This document shows, piece after piece, positions 1-7,399 of a stretch of DNA of 9,279 nucleotides. The notes below the pieces were generated by a model. The model did not search any database, was not told where the DNA came from, and was given only the letters and a program-made list of their open reading frames with translations. The stretch is from contig JASLNQ010000066.1 in NCBI GenBank assembly GCA_030745955.1, positions 1 through 9,279 of the forward strand, in the 5' to 3' direction. The DNA is from Dehalococcoidia bacterium (GTDB lineage: Bacteria; Chloroflexota; Dehalococcoidia; UBA1151; UBA1328). The position numbers and the translations under genes were made by a program. The stretch's first letter is position 1, and every line of letters begins with the position of its first letter.

Positions 1-1
1 A

Positions 2-70
2 AAGCTGCCGCCAATCATCGAACTGATCGGAAATCCGGCTGCAGGAACGAGACCAGGAGTATGTCGATAG
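2..70 (+). CDS. Possible 3' end of an upstream gene (partial)
   Basis: Reading from base 2 gives an open frame of 22 codons (starting KLPPIIELIGNPAAG) that ends at a TAG at 68-70. It would overlap the start of the FkbM methyltransferase by about 10 bases, an arrangement often seen in translationally coupled gene pairs. The stretch is too short to recognise a family. The frame shared with the FkbM gene is also open back to the window edge, and one minus-strand frame is open too, so openness alone proves little. Sequence to the left would decide whether this is a real C-terminus. Confidence 0.25.
   Translation, partial: KLPPIIELIGNPAAGTRPGVCR
55..59 (+). promoter_or_regulatory. Shine-Dalgarno-like AGGAG before the FkbM gene
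   Basis: AGGAG ends one base before the ATG at 61, which is closer than usual for ribosome binding. The GTG at 70, four codons in and in the same frame, is 10 bases from this motif and is a reasonable alternative start. Both choices leave the methyltransferase domain unchanged. Confidence 0.35.
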
Positions 71-924
71 TGACCGGCGGCATCGGGAGACGAGTGTGGC
101 TGGCCAGGCGCATGGCGGCGCTGGCGCTGCGCGGGCGGGTGCGTCACCACGACCGGTTCGGGCTGAGTTACTGGCTGTGGAAGAACACACGGGCGCTGGC
201 GACACGCGGTGGGGAACCTCGCACAGACGACACCGGGGTGCTCGAACAGCTAAAACGTATATACGGGGTACTGGGGCAGTCCGGGCGTGCGAGGGTCAGC
301 GTCGATGTCGGGGCATATATCGGTGTGATCAGCCTGGCGATGGCCCGGTTTGGCGGGTTGGGGAATACCGTTCATGCGTTTGAGGCCGACCATCTCAACT
401 ACGGACGATTGCTCCAGAATGTTTCAGGCGATACAGGCTCACGAGTCCTTACTCACCACAGCGCAGCTGGGAACCAGGTCGGATCGGCCGCTTTTACAAG
501 GAACCTTGACCCCGGAACGAACAGCCTGAGCGCGGTGGCGGATGCTTCCGTCGCCTCCGCCGGGGAGTTCACGGTGCCCATAACGACCCTGGATGCGTTC
601 GTTGCCGAACACGACATCGCCGAGATCGCCGTGCTGAAGATCGACGTGGAGGGTGCGGACTTCGATGTGTTGCGTGGGGCTGCGGGACTTTTAAGCAGCG
701 GGAAGGTCGGGGCGGTGGTTGTGGAGATTCCGTTGACTCCCGAGCACAGGGCCGAGATGAACGCGCTCCTTTCGGAGCACGGCCTTTCAATTGCCTACAT
801 CGTTCGCAACACGCCGGATCTGGCCCCGGCAACGGAGGCCACGTACAACGAATCTCAGCGAGCGCCGTTGAACATGCTCGCGGTCAGGCTTGATCTGGCT
901 GAGCGGTTGGGTGTCGGGCGGTAA
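61..924 (+). CDS. FkbM family SAM-dependent methyltransferase
   Basis: This 287-residue protein is a predicted cytoplasmic O-methyltransferase of the FkbM family, whose members methylate hydroxyls on polyketides, sugars or glycolipids using S-adenosylmethionine. The SAM-binding motif I is DVGAYIG at residues 82-88. It is followed by an acidic strand (VHAFEAD near 105). The FkbM signature VLKIDVEGADFDVL lies at 191-204, with D195 and E197 as the likely key acidic residues, and a VVEI strand follows. The basic 60-residue N-terminus shows no clear domain. The start is ATG 61; GTG 70 or ATG 112 are alternatives. The gene converges on the dehydratase with only 39 bases between stop codons. Its place beside sugar-nucleotide and O-antigen ligase genes suggests a glycan substrate, but the substrate cannot be read from the sequence. 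Confidence 0.88.
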   Translation: MSIVTGGIGRRVWLARRMAALALRGRVRHHDRFGLSYWLWKNTRALATRGGEPRTDDTGVLEQLKRIYGVLGQSGRARVSVDVGAYIGVISLAMARFGGLGNTVHAFEADHLNYGRLLQNVSGDTGSRVLTHHSAAGNQVGSAAFTRNLDPGTNSLSAVADASVASAGEFTVPITTLDAFVAEHDIAEIAVLKIDVEGADFDVLRGAAGLLSSGKVGAVVVEIPLTPEHRAEMNALLSEHGLSIAYIVRNTPDLAPATEATYNESQRAPLNMLAVRLDLAERLGVGR

Positions 925-963
925 AACGGCAGGGACGGGACCTCGTGCGGGCGATTGTCGGAA

Positions 964-2856
964 TTATCGGTCTTCGGAGACTGTAAAGTCGGTCACGAGT
1001 TTCGCAATGCCCTGTTTGACCGCCGCCGGATCGAGTGCCTCAACCGACGCCACGAACTCGTCGATTCGAGCCAGGCCCAGGTCATCACCGGCCGGGTTCA
1101 TGACCCTGAGCAGCTTGGGGTGCGAGGTCTGCTCCAGCAGTTCCTCTTCGGCCGACAGGATTTCGGTCAGTTTTTCACCCGTTTTTAGCCCGGTGTATCT
1201 GATTTCGATGTCCTGGTCGGGGACCATGCCGGAGAGTTCGATCATCGTCCGGGCCAGCGAATCGATGTTCACAGGTTCGCCCATATCCAGCAGGTAAATC
1301 TCCCGGTTGTTGCCGATAGTGGCTGCCATCAGGATCAGCCCCGCAGCCTCGTAAGCGGTCATGAAGTAGCGCTCGGCATCGGGGTGGGTAACGGTGACTG
1401 GCCCACCGTTTTCGATCTGCTGCTGAAAAATAGGTACCACGCTGGCATTGCTGCCAAGTACGTTGCCGAACCGCACTGCGGCGAAGTGCGTTGAGTTGTC
1501 CCTACCGAGTTCGGTGATTGCCAGCTCGGCCAGCCGCTTGGTCGCCCCCATCACGCTGGTTGGCGCAACCGCTTTATCGGTCGAGACGAGCACGAATGTC
1601 GTTGCACCGCAATCCCTGGCAGCCCGTGCGACGGTCAGCACACCGCCGACGTTGTTTATCACGGCGTCCGCCGGGGCGTCCTCCATCAGGTAGACATGCT
1701 TGTGGGCAGCTGCGTGGAGGACAACATCGACCCGGTGGGCCCGGGTGATCTGCCCCATCGATTCGGTACTCGTCACGTCGGCTATTCGGGTGATCAATTC
1801 CAGGCCGGAATCGGGATCGGTGTCGAGCAGCGCCCGCAGCTCGTACTCGAGGAGCACGAGCGGGTTTTCGGCGCGGTCGACGAGGATCAGTTTGCTGGGT
1901 CCGAAGGCGATCACGCGCCTGGCGAGTTCCGATCCTATCGTCCCTGCCCCACCCGTAATCATGACGGTTTTGCCCGTGAACGTTGCCCGCAGGGCCTGGT
2001 CGTCGAGCTGCGTTTCCGGTCGCCCGAGTAGGTCGGAAACGTCAACCCGGCGCAGCTTTGAGATCGACACATTCCCTGTAAGGAGCTCGTCGGTTCCCGG
2101 CAAAATCCTGAAGTCAACACGGGCTTCTCGTGCGTACTCGACGATCTGTGCGCGTTGCTCGGGCGTTGCGGAAGGCACCGCGATAACGACCATGTCGATG
2201 GACATCCGTTTGACGACCGAGGGAATCTGGTCCGAAGTGCCGAGCACGGGTATACCGCTGAGGCTCTGGCCTATCTTTGCGAGGTCATCGTCGACGAATG
2301 CGATCGGTTCGATCAGGAAATCGGGGGTTGAGAGCACCTGCCCGCAAAAGGCAGCGCCGGCGTCACCCGCACCCACTATTAGCACCCGCGTCCGGTAGCG
2401 GTCGGACTGACCGCTCGCCTTCAAGCGCTCCCGTCCCACCCGGACGATCATCCGCAGGCCACCGGCAAGAAAGATGTGGACGCCCCACTCGATAAGCGGC
2501 ACGGTCCGCGGGATGCCCTCGAAATCCGATACCAGCCAGAGCAGCGGGATCAGCACGATCGTCGAGGCGGTTGTCGCTTTTGCGATGCCGAGGAGGTCGG
2601 GCACCGAGACGTAACGCCAGAGCCCGGCGTGTGCACGGAACTGGACCAGCGCGGCAAGGCGGAGCAAGACCAGCACGACTGCCCATATCCAGTAGATCGA
2701 GTGGTCGATACGGGATGCGTCGAGGTCGAGCCTGAGGAGCAGGGCTGCGTAGAGCGAAGCGAACGGTATCGCAGCCTGAACACCAAGACCCAGCAGCAGT
2801 CGGCGCCTTCTTGGAATGGTTGCGATCGCTCGCTGGAATGAGTCGAATATGGCCAT
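964..2856 (-). CDS. Membrane-anchored NDP-sugar 4,6-dehydratase (CapD/WbpM/PglF/FlaA1-type)
   Basis: This 630-residue protein probably converts UDP-N-acetylglucosamine to the 4-keto-6-deoxy sugar, the first step to deoxy-amino sugars of capsule, O-antigen or protein glycans. About four hydrophobic segments fill residues 10-130. A first Rossmann-like region has GAGDAG at 162-167. The catalytic SDR domain begins at residue 299 with TGGAGTIG (NAD(P)-binding glycines 302-308). STDKA lies at 425-429, and S434 with M436 and K440 (SVMGATK) forms the Ser-Met-Lys arrangement described for WbpM-like large dehydratases in place of Ser-Tyr-Lys. Length matches the large membrane form of the family. I choose ATG 2856 because AGGTGA stands three bases before it; an in-frame GTG at 2889 would add 11 residues lacking family character. 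It lies 121 bases downstream of the ligase on the same strand, so co-transcription is possible. The exact sugar is inferred from the family. Confidence 0.9.
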   Translation of the reverse strand: MAIFDSFQRAIATIPRRRRLLLGLGVQAAIPFASLYAALLLRLDLDASRIDHSIYWIWAVVLVLLRLAALVQFRAHAGLWRYVSVPDLLGIAKATTASTIVLIPLLWLVSDFEGIPRTVPLIEWGVHIFLAGGLRMIVRVGRERLKASGQSDRYRTRVLIVGAGDAGAAFCGQVLSTPDFLIEPIAFVDDDLAKIGQSLSGIPVLGTSDQIPSVVKRMSIDMVVIAVPSATPEQRAQIVEYAREARVDFRILPGTDELLTGNVSISKLRRVDVSDLLGRPETQLDDQALRATFTGKTVMITGGAGTIGSELARRVIAFGPSKLILVDRAENPLVLLEYELRALLDTDPDSGLELITRIADVTSTESMGQITRAHRVDVVLHAAAHKHVYLMEDAPADAVINNVGGVLTVARAARDCGATTFVLVSTDKAVAPTSVMGATKRLAELAITELGRDNSTHFAAVRFGNVLGSNASVVPIFQQQIENGGPVTVTHPDAERYFMTAYEAAGLILMAATIGNNREIYLLDMGEPVNIDSLARTMIELSGMVPDQDIEIRYTGLKTGEKLTEILSAEEELLEQTSHPKLLRVMNPAGDDLGLARIDEFVASVEALDPAAVKQGIAKLVTDFTVSEDR

Positions 2857-2858
2857 GT

Positions 2859-2864
2859 TCACCT
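2859..2864 (-). promoter_or_regulatory. Ribosome binding site setting the dehydratase start
   Basis: On the minus strand AGGTGA precedes ATG 2856 by three bases, or five bases counted from AGG. This supports ATG 2856 over the upstream in-frame GTG at 2889. Confidence 0.5.
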
Positions 2865-2977
2865 GGGCCGAGTTTCCGGGGCGGGGCACATGCCGGCAAC
2901 ATGAATGCCAGTAGCACTCGACCGAAAACGCGGACGGTATCGACCCCAGAGTAACCGAAGGTGGAATTACGCAGTGA

Positions 2978-5035
2978 TTACGGGTTCAGCACGTTCCGCA
3001 GAGTTTCGAGGCGTTCAGCGGCCAACCGATCGGCGGGTGCAAGCTCGGTGAGCCGCTCGTAGAGTTCGACCGCCTCGGCCTGTTTTTCAGCAACCCCAAG
3101 CTTGCCCAGCTCCCAGGCTGAGAACGCGAGCCGATAGTGGTTGGTCAGTTCTAGCGGGTTGGCGTCGAAGGCTTTTTTATCGTAGTCGTAGGCCAGTTGC
3201 CGGGCTTCCAGGATTACAGCGGGGTTTGTATTCGCCTCGGCCTTCCCATGCTCAAGGTCCGAGCGGTCGTGCCAGTACCTGGCCACTTCGGGGGCAAGGT
3301 CGGTGGCCTGCTCGAAACGGGCGTCGACGTCGGCATATGACGGGTTGCCGGTGCCGTACAGGACAGAGCCCGCATTGTTCGCAAAGAAGAACCGGCCTGC
3401 GGTTTCCCACGACACGTAAAACGCCAGCACGGCGATTATGGCGACTGCGGGAAACACCAGGGCACGCGCTTTTGGAGAGGCGGAACCGGCGGTGCGGCGT
3501 GCCGCGTTGATTTCCTCATCGATGGTCCTGCCTGCTGGCGACGCAACGGCCACCGCCGCGAGCATGCCGACGAGGACCCAGAATGTGAAGACATCAGCGG
3601 CAGCTGGCGAGCCGGACAGCTGCTCGACAAAGCGGGAGGTAAGCGCACCGGCCAGGGCGGCGGCGAGCCAGTACGAGCCCGTTGCGGGTGATCGTTTTAC
3701 GAGCCGCCAGAGTGCGTATCCAATTGCTGACCACATGCTCATCCACGCCATGAACCCGAGCAGGCCCTGCTCGACCAGGCGGTTGATCGGATCGTTGTGG
3801 GCGGCCGTGAATCTTCCCGTGAAAGTGAGGGTATCGGCAGCGGCTGTTGCCACGTACCGGTACGTGTCGGGACCGTAGCCCACCAGCCAGCGCACGAAGG
3901 CGGGAAGGTTGTTCGAGTAGGGCACCTCCGGGCGCTCGAGCGCGATCCCGCCGGCCAGTTCCCAGTACTGAAATCGCAACCGTACGGTACTCGACCGGGT
4001 GAACTTTCCGAACTTGTCACCCGCCGATTCCTCCTGTGCGGCGGGCTGAACGCCGGGGGAAGACTCGGTCGAGGTGTCAGGCGCTGGCGTGATGTGGAGT
4101 GAAGGTTCGTACACCGTGGTCAGCAATCCGAACGCCACGATACTCGCCGCGATCAGGCCGACGGGCAGTCTTGCACGGCTGAGTGAACCGTACCGGGTGG
4201 CAACCGCTGTAAAAACGACCAGGCCGGCTACCCAGCCAAGCATCGGGCCACGGCTGACAGTGGTAACCAGGCTCACCGTGAACGAGCCCGTCACGAGGAC
4301 GAGTGCGGCTAGCCAGTACCGGCGGCTGCTCGCAGATGCCCGCTCGGACTGCCGGATGATGTAGGCCAGCGACATCGGAAACATGAGTACCAGCAGGGCG
4401 CCGTAGAAAATTGGGTTGCCGGCAGTGCCTGTCGTGTGTGTCCCGTGGGTCTGCCCGATATCGAGGAAGGCGATGCCGAAGTACTGGAATACGCCGATCG
4501 ACGACACGGCCACACCGGAGATCGCAACGGTCGCCCACACACGTTCGATAGACGCCGCTTCACGGACCGAAACGAATGCCGTAATTGCGAACACGACGTA
4601 CATGAGTGCCGTGTACTCTCCGGCCTCGAACCCCGCCGGGTTCCGTCCCCACAGGCTGACTCCCGGGGCGATGGAGAGGGCGGTGGACAGCAGCGACACG
4701 ATCACGACCAGCGCTGCCGTGACCAGGATGAGGTAGGTTGGGCGAGACAGCTTGAGGGCTGCGTTTTGCGAGCGGACCCACCCCGCCTGAGTCGCCAGCC
4801 TTACGAGCAGCCGCGAGACCAGGATTCCGGCCAGCAGCGAGCCGCAAAAACGAATCGTGGTTGCCTTGGATGTCGATGTGATGTCGACAAAAGCCGACTC
4901 TGGCAGCACGATGAACGGCACCACGACGATGGCGAACAGCAACAGCCCGAGCTGTGCGTATTTCAGCCCCCGGTCGAGTACATTGATCGGGTCTTGCCGG
5001 GTTTGCCGGCGGTTGCGTCGACGCTGGCGTGCCAT
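2978..5035 (-). CDS. O-antigen ligase/polymerase-like (WaaL/Wzy) membrane protein with soluble C-terminal tail
   Basis: This 685-residue polytopic inner-membrane protein probably ligates or polymerises lipid-linked glycan on the outer face of the membrane. A basic N-terminus (MARQRRRNRRQ) is followed by roughly 12-13 hydrophobic segments from residue 28 to about 560. The large loop between the ninth and tenth segments carries GYGPDTYR and then AHNDPINRLVEQGLLG. H413 in that stretch matches the loop histidine typical of the O-antigen ligase family. After the last segment, about 115 soluble residues contain TPR-like helices (ARFEQATDLAPEVARYWH; ELYERLTELAPADRLAAERL), a known add-on in such proteins. 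The loop before H413 also holds a Ser/Thr/Pro/Glu-rich stretch. The start is ATG 5035 with no strong Shine-Dalgarno motif. The gene lies upstream of the dehydratase in the same direction and diverges from the second methyltransferase. Polymerase and ligase cannot be separated by sequence, and a protein O-oligosaccharyltransferase is also possible. Confidence 0.85.
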   Translation of the reverse strand: MARQRRRNRRQTRQDPINVLDRGLKYAQLGLLLFAIVVVPFIVLPESAFVDITSTSKATTIRFCGSLLAGILVSRLLVRLATQAGWVRSQNAALKLSRPTYLILVTAALVVIVSLLSTALSIAPGVSLWGRNPAGFEAGEYTALMYVVFAITAFVSVREAASIERVWATVAISGVAVSSIGVFQYFGIAFLDIGQTHGTHTTGTAGNPIFYGALLVLMFPMSLAYIIRQSERASASSRRYWLAALVLVTGSFTVSLVTTVSRGPMLGWVAGLVVFTAVATRYGSLSRARLPVGLIAASIVAFGLLTTVYEPSLHITPAPDTSTESSPGVQPAAQEESAGDKFGKFTRSSTVRLRFQYWELAGGIALERPEVPYSNNLPAFVRWLVGYGPDTYRYVATAAADTLTFTGRFTAAHNDPINRLVEQGLLGFMAWMSMWSAIGYALWRLVKRSPATGSYWLAAALAGALTSRFVEQLSGSPAAADVFTFWVLVGMLAAVAVASPAGRTIDEEINAARRTAGSASPKARALVFPAVAIIAVLAFYVSWETAGRFFFANNAGSVLYGTGNPSYADVDARFEQATDLAPEVARYWHDRSDLEHGKAEANTNPAVILEARQLAYDYDKKAFDANPLELTNHYRLAFSAWELGKLGVAEKQAEAVELYERLTELAPADRLAAERLETLRNVLNP

Positions 5036-5208
5036 GGGTGACGTTCTGTGAATCGGGTCTGGTAATCGGTTTCAGCTTGAGACCGCTCGGTTGATTTTCA
5101 CACGATAACGGCTCCAGTGGACCGTGCGTGCGGCAACGAATGCTGGCGAGTTGCCCGCGATCGGGGTTTGTTTGCAGCCGTTTTCGCCCGGTCGGTCGTG
5201 GGCTCGAC

Positions 5209-5214
5209 TAGACT
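5209..5214 (+). promoter_or_regulatory. Candidate -10 element (TAGACT) for the second methyltransferase
   Basis: TAGACT lies about 30 bases before the preferred TTG start at 5244, in the 208-base gap between divergent genes. The best upstream partner is a poor -35 (TTCGCC at 5183-5188, 20-base spacer). This is a weak call based on one hexamer. Confidence 0.22.
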
Positions 5215-5227
5215 CATGGGCGCGGAT

Positions 5228-5237
5228 AACCGCGGTT
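5228..5237. repeat. 10-bp perfect palindrome AACCGCGGTT
   Basis: AACCGCGGTT is its own reverse complement and sits between the TAGACT hexamer and the preferred TTG start at 5244, a position where a repressor could bind. In GC-rich DNA such a palindrome can occur by chance, and no second copy was seen. Confidence 0.3.
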
Positions 5238-5243
5238 CGCCGA

Positions 5244-6053
5244 TTGCACACTCACGAAGATATCCCGATTACCTTGCGAGTCGATACATCCGGTTTGCCG
5301 ACCGACAACTGGCATCATTTCCTGCGACTGCGTGACCTGCGCCAGGTGCTTGCCGAGGCGCCGCTAACGGGCGTGACGCGGGTGCTGGAGCTGGGTGCTG
5401 GCGATGGCGTGCAGACTTCGGCGCTGCGGGAGGTGTTTGCAGAGGTGACGCCGATCGATATCGCCCCCTCGGGCGAGGTGGACGGGCTGATCGTTGCGGA
5501 TGCCAGCAGCCTGCCGTTTGTCGACGGTTACTTCGATCTCGTGTTCTCGTCGAACGTGCTGGAACACGTCGAGGACCTCGACTCGTGCCTGGCGGAGATG
5601 AAACGGGTGCTCGCACCGGGGGGCATCATGGTCCACTCGATGCCGACCGGTACGTGGAAGGTGATCCAGGTTGCCGCGCGGCCGGTGGCGTCGGCTGTAA
5701 GGGTCGTGCGGAAACTGGTGCCGGGATTATCGGGCGGCCACCAGCGCGCCCGTGCCGGGTCGCATACATCGACCCATGGGGCCGATCCGCCGCGCAGGTC
5801 GTTGCTCCAGAAAATCGTTGGGCAGTTCGTCCCGACAATCCATGGCGTGTCGGGAAACCACGTTGCGGAGTTCTTTCGTTTCAGGCCCGTGTGGTGGAAG
5901 TTTAAATTCAGAGGGGCCGGACTGGACTGCTACCGGTCGTCACCACTGTTCCTGCACTCTCCGTACGACCTGCTGCCGTACAGGTTTGCAGGCTTGCGTG
6001 ACCGGATTGCGCGGGCGGGCCTGGCGTCGGTGCGGGTGTACTGGCTGCGGTAG
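5244..6053 (+). CDS. Class I SAM-dependent methyltransferase (Methyltransf_11-like)
   Basis: This predicted cytoplasmic methyltransferase has 269 residues from TTG 5244. SAM motif I is VLELGAGDGVQT, starting at residue 47. Then come the acidic motif II region (VTPIDIAP), ADASSLPF, the motif IV-type strand FDLVFSSNVLEHVED and the motif VI-like KRVLAPGGIMVHSMPT. This is the usual order for UbiE/Methyltransf_11-type enzymes acting on small molecules or sugars. About 120 further residues form a basic, aromatic C-terminal part of unknown role. The frame is open back to GTG 5124 (309 residues), but those extra 40 residues look like translated leader, and protein-like sequence begins at LHTHEDIPITL. 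TTG 5274 is another possible start. It is divergent from the ligase and convergent with the broken regulator. The glycan neighbourhood suggests a sugar or lipid-carrier substrate, which is inference only. Confidence 0.8.
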   Translation: MHTHEDIPITLRVDTSGLPTDNWHHFLRLRDLRQVLAEAPLTGVTRVLELGAGDGVQTSALREVFAEVTPIDIAPSGEVDGLIVADASSLPFVDGYFDLVFSSNVLEHVEDLDSCLAEMKRVLAPGGIMVHSMPTGTWKVIQVAARPVASAVRVVRKLVPGLSGGHQRARAGSHTSTHGADPPRRSLLQKIVGQFVPTIHGVSGNHVAEFFRFRPVWWKFKFRGAGLDCYRSSPLFLHSPYDLLPYRFAGLRDRIARAGLASVRVYWLR

Positions 6054-6805
6054 GGGTGGAGGTCGTGTTTCTTGTCGAACGGGTAGGGTTCCGGGCCTGG
6101 TGTTTTGAAGCCAATCGCTCGACGACACGACTGGAGAGCGTGTCGCTCTGCGTAGACAGCCGCCTGGGCGCGATTCGCGCTACCAGTTTTCGAGAAGATA
6201 TTGGCGACGTGGCGAATGACGGTGTTCTGGGTGATAAACAGCACCTCAGCGATCTCGCGATTTGACTTGCCTGTGGCAAGTTCCTTGAGGACCTCAAGCT
6301 CTCGTCCCGTGAGTCCATCAGGGTGAGCAGTGGCTGGCGCGAGGGGAACGGCGATACGATCGATCAATCCTTCGATTCGTCCTACCAGTGTTTTCATGCC
6401 CAGTCTTTCGGCGCTTGCATGCGCGGTCGCCAACAGTTCAGACGCAGCGGCTGTATCTGAGGGGGATCCCAGACCGGTCAGAAACTCCGCATGGTCGGTT
6501 TGAGCCCGTGCTAGCACAACGACGTAACCGCGGTCCAGGCAAAGATCGATCGACGCGCTGAAATATGTTTTTGCAGCCGCATCGTTCCCTGACAGAGCAG
6601 ACAGCTTTCCAAGTAATCGGTCAATCGAGAACACCGCAGGGCGTACGAATTCGCCCGCGTGCGGAGCGAGCTGGTCGAACACTTCCTGGGCTTGCTGTTT
6701 ATCGCTCTTGATCAGTGCGATCAGCCCGATTCCGGTGGATGCAGATAATGCCCAGTCGGGAACGGTCCTGGTGTTTTCAGTTACGTGCCTTGCAGCTGTC
6801 TCGGC
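5930..6805 (-). pseudogene. Regulator fragment 4: last TPR repeats and LuxR helix-turn-helix, with run-on tail
   Basis: After the ochre stop the frame runs on: AETAARHV, FDQLAPHAGEFVRPAVFSIDRLLGKL, more helical repeats, then the LuxR-type HTH from PDGLTGRELEVL through NTVIRHVANIFSKTGSANRAQAAVYAERHAL, ending near 6134. GTG 6682 could start a 250-residue product with an intact HTH, so a truncated DNA-binding protein is conceivable. Below 6134 the frame codes a Pro/Arg/Ser-rich tail with no family likeness. From 6053 down to the TAG at 5930-5932 this tail lies antisense to the 3' end of the methyltransferase gene. The natural stop seems to have been lost. Confidence 0.72.
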
Positions 6806-7399
6806 TTATGCGAGCAGCGAGTCATCACCCGTGATCTGCGATAGAACGGGCAGGGCAAGGGCCATGGAACTCTGTTCGTGAGGGGAACCCGATTCCACCT
6901 GCGCGAGTCTTTCGGCATAACTTTGGGCTTGATCGAGATCGCCCAGTTCACAGGCCACCACCAGGCCACCAGCCAGCAGCGATCCGTTGTTCTGCCAACC
7001 GATCGGCCCCAGGCCCGTGGCTGCCAATTCCAGGGCGACCGCTAAATCCCCGGTAGCATGACTCAGGAAGTGTTGTTGCAGGACCGCTCTTGCAGTCCTC
7101 GATCGATCGCCGTCAAGCTTTGCTATGGCGAGTGTTTCTTCGGTGTGCTCTTTTGATTCACCGAGCCATCCGGTGCTGAACAGTGAATCGAATGCCGTGT
7201 GATGGGCCCAGTACTCACTGAACTTGTCTTGCCCCTGGGATACCAGTTGCATCGAAATCGGAACGCGCTCAAGGATATCTGAGTATCTGAGTTCGTCCCC
7301 ATCTACATGCTGGTAGTCCGTGAGTACGGCCAGCTTCAAAGCTGGATCTTCGGCCTGATCGGCGATCGACAGGGCCTGTTGGCGTCTATTTCCAGTCCA
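6806..7399 (-). pseudogene. Regulator fragment 3: TPR-like middle region
   Basis: Protein-like sequence begins about QQALSIADQAEDPALKLAVLTDY (from about 7381) and continues with alpha-helical repeats such as ESKEHTEETLAIAKLDGDRS, GDLAVALELAATGLG and CELGDLDQAQSYAERLAQVE. It then reaches LALPVLSQITGDDSLLA and an ochre TAA at 6806-6808. The frame continues without a break on the far side (AETAARHVTENTRTVPDWAL), so this stop is internal. TTG 7339 is the first possible start inside the piece. The helical repeats are the usual linker and ligand-sensing part of LAL regulators. Confidence 0.7.

Noticed and set aside
925..963. Bidirectional terminator between the convergent FkbM and dehydratase genes
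   Set aside because: The 39-base gap shows no stable G+C-rich stem followed by a T-run on either strand.
1696..2398. Long open frames on the plus strand opposite the dehydratase
   Set aside because: They show no family motifs, have low-complexity Arg/Ser-rich composition, and sit fully antisense to a well-supported gene. They arise from G+C-rich codon bias.
2363..2917. Second minus-strand frame overlapping the dehydratase 5' end
   Set aside because: It is Arg/Pro-rich without motifs, while the overlapping frame gives a textbook membrane and Rossmann region.
2955..2985. Short direct repeat of TTACG/GTAAT near the ligase stop
   Set aside because: The units are only five bases, there are two copies, and one includes the stop codon. 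It is probably chance.
4416..5051. Several open frames on the plus strand opposite the ligase N-terminus
   Set aside because: They are shadows of the membrane protein. The translations are rich in Arg, His, Cys and Gln with no recognisable domain.
6265..6281. Perfect inverted repeat ACTTGCC-TGT-GGCAAGT
   Set aside because: It lies inside the HTH coding sequence, in codons for the conserved ELATGKS stretch. Amino-acid constraint explains it better than a regulatory hairpin.
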